Assembly (NCBI GenBank): GCA_029263075.1
Contig: JAJCYE010000136.1
Span: 1-48,136 of the forward strand
Reading direction: 5' to 3'
Length of the DNA stretch: 48,136 nt
Source of the DNA: Actinomycetes bacterium
GTDB taxonomy: Bacteria; Actinomycetota; CADDZG01; JAHWKV01
Shown here: in pieces, positions 42,164 through 48,136 of the stretch
Position numbering within the stretch: the first letter of the stretch is position 1
Layout: each line of letters opens with the position of its first letter
Position numbers and translations under genes: made by a program
The notes under the pieces: generated by a model
Database searches by the model: none
What the model saw: the letters and a program-made list of their open reading frames with translations, nothing else
Told to the model about the DNA's origin: nothing

Positions 42164-42772
42164 ATGAACCAGGCGGCGGGTTCCAGGAAACCCGGGCGGC
42201 CCAGGGACTCTGAACTGCACGACGTCATCATCCACGCCGCGCTGGAGACTTTTGTCGAAGAGGGCCTGGATGCCGCCAGCGTGGAGGGAATCGCGGCCCG
42301 GGCGGGGGTGGGCAAAGCCACCATCTACCGGAGGTGGCACTCGAAAGAGGACCTTATCAGCGACGCCATCTGCCGGTGCGCCGAGAGCGTGACCACTCCG
42401 GACACCGGCTCGACCCGGGACGACCTGATCGCGTTGATGAGCATGCTGCGCAGCGACATGAGTTGCTCGATGGGGGGCCAGATCTTCCCCCGCTTGGTGG
42501 GTGAGGTCTGGGACCGGACTCCGCTGGGTGAGGCGTTTGCCCAGGCTGTTATCAGGCCTCGGCGGCAACTGATCCTTGAGGTACTGGCCCGGGGCGCCGC
42601 CCGAGGGGAACTCCGCGAGGGCTTCGACGCCGAGCTTGTGGCCGACGCCCTGTCGGGCGCCGTGATAATTCACCGAATGGTGGCCGGACCCGAAGATTCC
42701 GTTGGCCGGCCCAAACTCATCGAAAATCTGATCGACCTGATTCTCGAGGGACTCGCCGCGCCGCCGAACTAG
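42164..42772 (+). CDS. TetR-family transcriptional regulator
   Basis: A 202-residue repressor. The basic GRPRDSE start leads to the HTH at about 17-62, with VEGIAARAGVGKATIYRRWHSKEDL as recognition region (two helices and turn). The ligand-binding part ends with the DAELVADALSGAVIIHRM and LIENLIDLILEGL helices usual for the family. It follows the pump gene by 16 bp and most likely represses it through the palindrome at 40119-40141. The ATG at 42164 has only a weak ribosome site, so it may depend on translation of the pump. It converges on dapB. Confidence 0.92.
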   Translation: MNQAAGSRKPGRPRDSELHDVIIHAALETFVEEGLDAASVEGIAARAGVGKATIYRRWHSKEDLISDAICRCAESVTTPDTGSTRDDLIALMSMLRSDMSCSMGGQIFPRLVGEVWDRTPLGEAFAQAVIRPRRQLILEVLARGAARGELREGFDAELVADALSGAVIIHRMVAGPEDSVGRPKLIENLIDLILEGLAAPPN

Positions 42773-42810
42773 CTCCGCTCCTCGACGGCCGCCTACCGCA
42801 ACCTCGGCCG

Positions 42811-43551
42811 CTACAGACCCAGGTAGTGCTCCAGCCCCACGGTCAATCCCGGGTGTTTGGCGATTTCACGAATGCCCAGGATCACCCCCGGCATAAAAGA
42901 CTTGCGGTCGATGGAGTCGTGCCGGATGGTCAGCAGTTGACCCGGTCCCCCGAAAAGGACCTCCTGGTGCGCCACCAGTCCGGGCAGCCGCACGCTGTGG
43001 ATGTGTACATCCTCCCTGGACGACCCCCGGGCGCCGGGGATGTTTTCCTTGGGGATTCCCGGCCGCTCGGCGGGCGCAGACCGCCGGCCCTTCAAGATCA
43101 CGTCCGCGGTCTGCAGGGCGGTCCCGGACGGGGAGTCCATCTTGCCGCTGTGGTGCAGTTCGATGATCTCGGCGTCGGGCATCCAGGCGGCCGCCATCTC
43201 GGCGAACTTCATCGCCAGCACTGCGCCGATGGCGAAGTTCGGGGCAATCAGCACATTGCCTTCACATCTGGGTGCAAGCTCCCGGATCTCGCCGATCACC
43301 GATGGAGGGATACCGGAGGCGCCGACCACCACGTGAATACCGTTTTTCATACACCAGGGGATGTTCTCGGAGGCCCCCTCGGCGTTGGTGAAGTCGACGG
43401 CCACCTGCACCTCGTTCTCCACCATGGCTTGCAGGCTGGACAGATCGACGTCTACCTCTTCGGTCAGTTCCAGGTCCGGCTCGGCCTGGACCGCGGCGCA
43501 GACCTCCCGGCCCATCCGCCCGTTGGCGCCCAGGACTGCGACTTTGATCAA
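42811..43551 (-). CDS. dapB: 4-hydroxy-tetrahydrodipicolinate reductase
   Basis: A 246-residue NAD(P)H-dependent reductase, second step of DAP synthesis. The Rossmann motif is VAVLGANGRMG at the N-terminus; DFTNAEGA, VVGASGI, IAPNFAIGAVL, and the catalytic and substrate block IELHHSGKMDSPSGTA are all present. TTG at 43551 gives the classical (M)IKVAVLGA start and overlaps the M16 peptidase stop as TTGA; an ATG four codons upstream is possible but would overlap the peptidase gene by 16 bp. Order rpsO-pnp-peptidase-dapB is a conserved actinobacterial cluster. Confidence 0.95.
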   Translation of the reverse strand: MIKVAVLGANGRMGREVCAAVQAEPDLELTEEVDVDLSSLQAMVENEVQVAVDFTNAEGASENIPWCMKNGIHVVVGASGIPPSVIGEIRELAPRCEGNVLIAPNFAIGAVLAMKFAEMAAAWMPDAEIIELHHSGKMDSPSGTALQTADVILKGRRSAPAERPGIPKENIPGARGSSREDVHIHSVRLPGLVAHQEVLFGGPGQLLTIRHDSIDRKSFMPGVILGIREIAKHPGLTVGLEHYLGL

Positions 43552-44816
43552 TTGTTGTCCCATCCGGCGAATTCTTTGGCGGTAAACGGTCCGATGGCGG
43601 TCAAGACCCGCGTCTCGGGTTGCAGCAGGTCTTTGGCTACGGTAGCCACGTCGTCGCACGTCACCGCGTCCACGCGGGCGATGATCTCGTCGATCGACAA
43701 GATCTCTCCCCCGGTCACTTCGGACTTGCCCAGCCGGGTCATCCGGGAAGCAGGGTCCTCCAATGCCAGCACCACCGCGCCCCGCATATGCCCCTTGGCG
43801 TGGTCCAGTTCGGCCTGGGTTACCCCGGACTCCAACATCAGGTCCATCTCCTTGACGATCAGGTCCACAACCTCACGGGCACTGCCCGGAGCGGTGCCGG
43901 CGTAGATGCCGTAGGTGCCGGTTTCCATAAACAGGTTGCGGTAGGAGAACACCGAGTAGGCCAGGCCCCGGACCTCCCGGATCTCCTGGAACAGCCGGGA
44001 ACTCATCCCTCCGCCCAGCAGCACGTCCAGCACTCCCCAGGCGAAGCGCAACGGATGGCCGCTCGGGTACCCGAGGCCGCCGATCACAATGTGGGCGCCC
44101 TCGGTCTTGCGTTTCATAACCTTCATCCGGTCGGCGGTGATGGGATCAACAGTCTCCCGGACCGCCCGGCCGGCGCTGTCGCCGAAGCCTCCCCCCACCC
44201 TGCGGACGACTTCATCGTGTTCGACGTTGCCCGCGGCCGCCACCACGATGTTGTGGGAGTTGTAGTTCTGGGAGTGAAAAGTCTTGAGGGCGCGCTCATC
44301 GATCGACCGGACCGTCTCCACGGTGCCCATAATCTCCCGGCCCAAGGGGTGATTGTCGAAAAGGGTCTGAGCGAAGAAGTCGTGGATGAGATCCTCGGGG
44401 GTGTCCTCGTGCATCGCCAGTTCTTCGAGGATCACGTTGCGCTCGGCCTCAATATCCCCGGCGGCGATCAGAGAGTTTTGGATCATGTCGGAGAGCACCT
44501 CGGCCGCCATCGGCAGATCCTTGTCCAGGACCCGGCCGTAGTAGCAGGTGTACTCCTTCTCACTGAAGGCGTTGGCCTCGCCGCCACAGAAGTCGAAGAT
44601 CTCGGCTATGTCCCGGGCCGTCCGGGTTTTGGTGCCCTTGAACAAGAGGTGCTCAAGGAAGTGTGAGGACCCTTGGAGAGGGGCCGGCTCATCGCGTGAG
44701 CCGACCCCAACCCAGCACCCGAGGGCGACGGAGCGCACCTCGGGCATGTACTCGGTGATGACGGTCAATCCGCTGGGAAGGACCGTCCTCTCAAAGGGCT
44801 GGTGCGGGGTGTTCAG
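43548..44816 (-). CDS. M16-family zinc peptidase (PepR/MPP-like)
   Basis: A 422-residue member of the pitrilysin/MPP family. The inverted zinc motif HFLEH sits at 52-56, with the third ligand Glu in ERNVILEEL about 75 residues on; the C-terminal half has the GGMSSRLFQEIREVRGLAYSV segments of the substrate-binding R/Y pair. The first family strand (RTVLPSGLTVITE) begins upstream of the nearest ordinary start, TTG at 44768, which would cut it off and has no ribosome site. In this frame the only candidates between that strand and a stop are CTG at 44816 and ATA at 44825; CTG lies 9 nt after AGGAG, so I place the start there, unusually. Role: processing or clearance of peptides, substrate unknown. 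Follows pnp; dapB overlaps its end. Confidence 0.88.
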   Translation of the reverse strand: MNTPHQPFERTVLPSGLTVITEYMPEVRSVALGCWVGVGSRDEPAPLQGSSHFLEHLLFKGTKTRTARDIAEIFDFCGGEANAFSEKEYTCYYGRVLDKDLPMAAEVLSDMIQNSLIAAGDIEAERNVILEELAMHEDTPEDLIHDFFAQTLFDNHPLGREIMGTVETVRSIDERALKTFHSQNYNSHNIVVAAAGNVEHDEVVRRVGGGFGDSAGRAVRETVDPITADRMKVMKRKTEGAHIVIGGLGYPSGHPLRFAWGVLDVLLGGGMSSRLFQEIREVRGLAYSVFSYRNLFMETGTYGIYAGTAPGSAREVVDLIVKEMDLMLESGVTQAELDHAKGHMRGAVVLALEDPASRMTRLGKSEVTGGEILSIDEIIARVDAVTCDDVATVAKDLLQPETRVLTAIGPFTAKEFAGWDNN

Positions 44817-44821
44817 TAGTG

Positions 44822-47092
44822 TTATCTCCTACCCGCAGGGCGGCGGCCACGGTCGCGGTCGCCATCGCGGCGGGGCCTGTCCCCACCCGGACGGGACTGG
44901 CGGGGGTTCTTGGCCTCGTAGTCATCGGGAAGCTCTGCCACCCGGGGAGGCAGCGTTACGGGCGTCAGCGAGATCTTGCCGCGGGAGTCGATCTCGGTAA
45001 CTTCGACCTCCAGGGTGTCGCCCTCGCTGAGGACATCCTCGACCCGAGCCAGGCGAATCTCTCCGCCGAGCTTGCTGATGTGCACCAGACCGTCGGTCCC
45101 GCCGGTGAGGTTTACGAAGGCGCCGAAATCGACGATCTTCACCACACGGCCCATGAACCGCTCGCCGGGCTCCGGGATCTTGGGGTTGGCGACCTCTTCG
45201 ATCATCCGGCGAGCCTCGTCGGCCGCCGACTGCTCGACCGCTCCGATGCGGACGGTGCCGTCGTCTTCGATGTCGATCTGAACGCCGGTGAGGGCAACGA
45301 TCTCGTTGATCCGCTTGCCCTTCGGGCCGATGACCTCGCCGATCTTCTCGATCGGGATCTTGATGGCGATGACCCTGGGTGAGTTCGGGTTGAGCTCGGC
45401 GCGGGGGCCGTCCAAAACCTCGGCGATCTTGCCCAGGATGTAAAGGCGGGCGTCACGGGCCTGATTCAGGGCCGCAGCCAGGACTTCGGTCGGGATGCCG
45501 GTGATCTTGGTGTCCAACTGGAGGGCGGTGATCATGCTCGCCGTCCCGGCTACCTTGAAGTCCATGTCGCCGTATCCGTCTTCGGCGCCCAGGATGTCGG
45601 TCAGGGTGACGAACTTGTCACCCTCGTTGATCAGTCCCATTGCGATTCCGGCAACCGGAGCCCTCAGGGGCACGCCGGCGTCCATCATGCACAGGCTTGA
45701 CGCACACACGCTGGCCATGGAGGTGGAGCCGTTGGAACTCATGACCTCGCTGACCACCCGCAGGGCGTAAGGGAAGACCTCGGAGTCCGGGATGACGGGC
45801 AGCAGTGCCCGTTCCGCCAGAGCACCGTGACCGATCTCACGCCGCTTGGGACCACGCATGAAGCCGGTCTCACCGGTGGAGAAGGGGGGAAAGTTGTAGT
45901 GGTGCATGTAGCGCTTGTGGTCCTGCATGCCCAAGTCGTCAAGCTGCTGCTCCATCTTCAGCATGCCCAGCGTGACGGTGGACAGAACCTGGGTCTCGCC
46001 CCGGTTGAAAAGCCCGGTGCCGTGGACCCTGGGGATGATGCCGACTTCGGCCGAGATCTGGCGGATGTCGCTCAGGCCTCGCCCGTCGATGCGGACACCG
46101 TCGTCCACGATCCGGCTGCGGATCAGGGTCTTGGTGAGCTTGCGGATGGCGGCTTTGACCTCGCCTGCCCGGTCTGCGAACTCTTCGGCCAGGCCTTCTT
46201 TGACCTTGGTCCCGATCTCGTCCAGCGTCATCTCGCGTTCGGCTTTGCCGGAGATGTTGATCGCCTTCAGGATGTCGGCCTTAGCCAGTTCGGCGACCTT
46301 GGCGAAGACGTCGTCGCCGTACTCGGTGGCGATGATGAACTTCTTTTTCTGCTCCTTGACACCGGCCAGGTCGACCAGGTCTTCCTGCATCTCGATGACG
46401 TCCAGGATGGCGTCCTTGGCGAACTCCAGGCCGTCGGCGACGACCGCCTCGGTGATCTCGGCTTCGCCTTCGGCTACCAACTCCATCGAGATCTCGGTGG
46501 CTCCGGCTTCGACCATGAGAACGTCAACGCCGTCATCGGCGCTGCGGCGACCGGCAACGACCATCTCGAAGGTGGCCTGCTCGCCCTGCTCCCAGGTGGG
46601 GTTGGCAACCCATTCGCCCTTGAGGTGGGCGATGCGGACTGCGCCGACCGGACCCTGGAACGGGATCCCGGAGAGCATCAGCGCCGCCGAAGCCGCGTTG
46701 ATGGCCAGGATGTCGTAGGGGTTCTCCATGTCGACGCCGTTGACGATCGCCACGACATGTACGTCGTTGCGGAAGCCGTCGGGGAAACAGGGACGCAGGG
46801 GGCGGTCCATCAGGCGGCAGGTAAGCGTTGCCTTCTCGGATGCTTTGCCCTCACGGCGGAAGAAGCCGCCGGGGATTTTGCCTGCCGCGTACATGCGCTC
46901 TTCGATGTCTACGGTCAGGGGGAAGAAGTCGGTGCCTTCCCGGACACTGCTGGCTGCGGTTACCGCCACGGTAATGGTGGTTTCGCCGATTGAGGCCAGG
47001 ACTGCGCCGTCGGCCAGCTTGGCCAGACGACCGGTTTCGAACTTGACCAGGGGCTCGCCGATTTGAAGTTCGACGGAATGTATGCCGCTCAT
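44822..47092 (-). CDS. pnp: Polyribonucleotide nucleotidyltransferase (PNPase)
   Basis: A 756-residue phosphorolytic 3'-5' exoribonuclease and RNA polymeriser. Two RNase PH domains: the first from about 10 (FETGRLAKLADGAVL, with FFRREGKAS), the second from about 330 (VRIDGRGLSDIR, RGETQVL, GDMDFKVAGT with the catalytic acidic residues). A helical domain links them. KH (IGEVIGPKGKRINEI) and S1 (GERFMGRVVKIVDFGAFVNL) domains bind RNA, and a basic Arg/Gly-rich tail ends the protein. ATG at 47092 has GGAGGT five bases upstream and is preferred to a GTG at 47104. A 57-nt stem-loop lies in its leader. Downstream of rpsO and upstream of the M16 peptidase. Confidence 0.98.
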   Translation of the reverse strand: MSGIHSVELQIGEPLVKFETGRLAKLADGAVLASIGETTITVAVTAASSVREGTDFFPLTVDIEERMYAAGKIPGGFFRREGKASEKATLTCRLMDRPLRPCFPDGFRNDVHVVAIVNGVDMENPYDILAINAASAALMLSGIPFQGPVGAVRIAHLKGEWVANPTWEQGEQATFEMVVAGRRSADDGVDVLMVEAGATEISMELVAEGEAEITEAVVADGLEFAKDAILDVIEMQEDLVDLAGVKEQKKKFIIATEYGDDVFAKVAELAKADILKAINISGKAEREMTLDEIGTKVKEGLAEEFADRAGEVKAAIRKLTKTLIRSRIVDDGVRIDGRGLSDIRQISAEVGIIPRVHGTGLFNRGETQVLSTVTLGMLKMEQQLDDLGMQDHKRYMHHYNFPPFSTGETGFMRGPKRREIGHGALAERALLPVIPDSEVFPYALRVVSEVMSSNGSTSMASVCASSLCMMDAGVPLRAPVAGIAMGLINEGDKFVTLTDILGAEDGYGDMDFKVAGTASMITALQLDTKITGIPTEVLAAALNQARDARLYILGKIAEVLDGPRAELNPNSPRVIAIKIPIEKIGEVIGPKGKRINEIVALTGVQIDIEDDGTVRIGAVEQSAADEARRMIEEVANPKIPEPGERFMGRVVKIVDFGAFVNLTGGTDGLVHISKLGGEIRLARVEDVLSEGDTLEVEVTEIDSRGKISLTPVTLPPRVAELPDDYEAKNPRQSRPGGDRPRRDGDRDRGRRPAGRR

Positions 47093-47134
47093 TTGTACCT
47101 CCACAGGGGATTGCGGGAGGTGGAGCCTTTTCGG

Positions 47135-47191
47135 CCAGTTGTCAGTGGTGAGAGCTCAGCGAACCGCTAAGCGCTCGCAACTGATAACTGG
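47135..47191 (-). promoter_or_regulatory. Long stem-loop in the pnp leader (probable RNase III-type processing/autoregulation site)
   Basis: In the mRNA, CCAGTT-A-TCAGT (47191-47180) pairs with ACTGA-C-AACTGG (47146-47135), one mismatch. Inside, GAGC/GCTC and TTAGCG/CGCTGA form a second helix with a 3-nt loop. The stem ends 42 nt before the ATG. PNPase autoregulation through an RNase-III-cut leader hairpin is known in enterobacteria; the likeness here is in position and shape. Confidence 0.65.
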
Positions 47192-47218
47192 GACAGGTGA
47201 TCCTTCCTCCCGATTGAA

Positions 47219-47239
47219 CGCAACGCTGACTGCGTTGCG
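47219..47239 (-). terminator. Hairpin downstream of rpsO, candidate partial terminator
   Basis: CGCAACGC and GCGTTGCG with a 5-nt loop, about 40 nt after the rpsO stop. Only a weak T-containing tail (TTCAAT) follows, so it may act as a 3' stabiliser or let part of transcription pass into pnp. Confidence 0.45.
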
Positions 47240-47279
47240 ACTTCAGGGTTTTAGAAGGCCCTCTCTTTCTCTAAGTTTG

Positions 47280-47549
47280 CTACCGACGGAGACCTAGGCT
47301 CTCGATCAGGGATCGGTACCGTGCGACGTCTTCCTTCTTCAGGTACTCAAGAAGCCGCTTGCGACGGCCGACGAGGCGCAAAAGGCCGCGGCGAGAAGAG
47401 TGGTCGGACTTGTGGGTCCGCAGGTGGTCGGTCAGCTCAGCGATCCGATTGGAGAAGATCGCTACTTGGACCTCGGGGGATCCGGTGTCGGTGTCGGACC
47501 GGCGGTGGTCCGCGATGATTACTGCCTTGCCAGTGGTGTCGAGTGCCAT
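47280..47549 (-). CDS. rpsO: 30S ribosomal protein S15
   Basis: An 89-residue S15, which nucleates folding of the 16S rRNA central domain. The sequence has the family pattern: [48 protein letters not shown] and a C-terminal [15 protein letters not shown] at 47549 has AAGG about six bases upstream. It is first in the rpsO-pnp-peptidase-dapB series. Confidence 0.98.
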   Translation of the reverse strand: MALDTTGKAVIIADHRRSDTDTGSPEVQVAIFSNRIAELTDHLRTHKSDHSSRRGLLRLVGRRKRLLEYLKKEDVARYRSLIESLGLRR

Positions 47550-47729
47550 AGAACCTTCTGTCGTCCGAAAACCTGATGTCTACCGATACGCGAGGGAATA
47601 TGCCCTACAACCGCTGGTAGTCCTTCGATAGTAGCACGCACATCGAGTCCCGCCCTTCCCGGCGAACCCCTCCGGGTAAATCCGGGCACAAAGGTCGACC
47701 GGTGAATACGGTTGACCTAGACTGTCACA
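47550..47729. other. Divergent intergenic region rpsO / secreted-protein gene
   Basis: No gene seen. A TAGACT -10-like hexamer at 47718-47723 with TCGACC 17 bp upstream (47695-47700) would start a plus-strand transcript on the ATG at 47730. The rpsO promoter could not be placed with confidence; TACTAT on the minus strand at 47633-47628 lacks a -35. Confidence 0.35.
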
Positions 47730-48136
47730 ATGCCTCCCCAGACCTTCAACCGCTTGACCGTTGCCGCGCTGGTTGTCCTTCTTATGTTGACCGGCGCCGC
47801 CGGTGCCTCGGGCACTGACGGTTGTTTCCCTATGACGTGTAATGACCCGAACCTGTCCGGCCCGCCGGCAGGAGGACAGAGTATCGGCGGCAACGACAAC
47901 CTGGACGGGGCTGCGGGAACCTCAGGAACCGCCAACAGCCCCAACCGCGACGGGTCTCCGGGCAACTCCTCAACCGCAAACGGTTCCGGCGGCAACAACG
48001 GCACCAACAGTTCCCCGGGCCAGAGCGGGTCCAGCCAGCAAGGCCAGGCCGGGCAGTCGGGTCGCCTGCCTACCCCCACCCCATCCCCGGCCAAGACCAC
48101 ATCGACCAGGACCACGAGCTCGCGGACCTCCGGCTC
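47730..48136 (+). CDS. Secreted low-complexity Gly/Ser/Asn/Thr/Pro-rich protein, N-terminal part (cut by window edge)
   Basis: From ATG at 47730 the frame stays open to the last base (135 residues visible). A signal peptide is clear: basic Arg at 8, hydrophobic core VAALVVLLMLTGAAG, Ala-rich cleavage region ending near ASG at 26-28. Two cysteines (DGCFPMTCND) could form a disulfide. The rest is a long linker rich in Gly, Ser, Asn and Gln (about 45-115) changing to Thr/Pro/Ser (about 116-135), typical of wall-spanning stalks before a surface domain. No ribosome site is present; the predicted transcript begins at the ATG, so it may be leaderless. The minus strand shows an open frame here too, but without features. 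Function unknown. Confidence 0.65.
   Translation, partial: MPPQTFNRLTVAALVVLLMLTGAAGASGTDGCFPMTCNDPNLSGPPAGGQSIGGNDNLDGAAGTSGTANSPNRDGSPGNSSTANGSGGNNGTNSSPGQSGSSQQGQAGQSGRLPTPTPSPAKTTSTRTTSSRTSG

Noticed and set aside
36893-42772. The tyrosinase/efflux block as a horizontally acquired island
   Set aside because: Codon use and GC look like the surroundings, there are no flanking repeats, integrase or IS elements, and the flanking dapA and dapB genes are intact. Transfer cannot be excluded but is not supported.
47717-48115. Leftward open frame opposite the secreted-protein gene
   Set aside because: It has a Pro/Val-rich random composition without domain or ribosome site, whereas the plus strand has a textbook signal peptide.

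Overview
This 48 kb window looks like a chromosomal housekeeping segment of a GC-rich actinobacterium from a deep branch of the phylum (an Acidimicrobiia- or Thermoleophilia-like lineage is my inference; no rRNA gene is present to settle it). The reasons are the actinobacterial gene neighbourhoods (rpsO-pnp-M16 peptidase-dapB; dapA-RNase J-ftsK; rodZ-like/pgsA/cinA/recA/recX; rny-miaB-miaA-dapF), an AdnAB-type repair pair, a lexA gene divergent from a LysM cell-division-inhibitor-like gene, SOS boxes of the CGAAC-N4-GTTCG type, many GTG/TTG starts and -10 elements of the TAnnnT form. I see no tRNA or rRNA gene, insertion sequence, prophage or CRISPR array. The only evident mobile element is an intein in recA.

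Layout. 1-1461: an HtrA-like protease (cut by the left edge) divergent from a PlsC-like acyltransferase. 1463-8451: leftward operon adnA-adnB-nfo for double-strand-break and abasic-site repair. 8513-12120: a LysM gene and lexA, divergent around three LexA boxes, then a lipoprotein metalloprotease and a polysaccharide deacetylase. 12132-18301: tight leftward operon miaB-miaA-dapF-dapL-hflX-DUF1629. 18366-22826: rny behind an unusual structured leader, and recA-recX, with recA split by a 358-residue intein. 23193-25014: pgsA-cinA. 25089-25917: an autoregulated MerR/TipAS gene. 25976-27340: a YcxB-like membrane protein and a RodZ-like protein. 27480-29636: a large TPR protein. 29614-36649: leftward dapA-RNase J-ftsK followed by a DHA2 efflux pump. 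36893-42772: accessory block with a GNAT-like protein, a tyrosinase coupled to a DUF2182 membrane protein, and a second DHA2 pump with its TetR regulator. 42811-47549: leftward rpsO-pnp-M16 peptidase-dapB. 47730-end: start of a secreted low-complexity protein.

How the parts fit. Three themes recur. (1) DNA damage: recA, recX, lexA, adnAB, nfo and the LysM gene lie within 23 kb. Two kinds of damage promoter are visible: LexA boxes (recA, lexA, LysM gene) and a second element, TGTCATAC followed after 8 nt by TAnnnT, upstream of both recA and adnA, which matches the mycobacterial LexA-independent (PafBC/RecA-NDp) promoter layout. (2) Diaminopimelate/lysine: dapA, dapB, a dapL-like aminotransferase and dapF together would give the short aminotransferase route from aspartate semialdehyde to meso-DAP, but this DapF has serine at both catalytic cysteine positions. 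(3) RNA decay: RNase Y, RNase J and PNPase are all here, and the rny and pnp mRNAs both carry conspicuous structured leaders.

The observations most worth pursuing are the rny leader (about 78-nt closed RNA domain, anti-Shine-Dalgarno and hairpin), the shared recA/adnA promoter element, the Ser/Ser DapF, the tyrosinase-DUF2182 pair, and the efflux pump with a TetR-like C-terminal extension.
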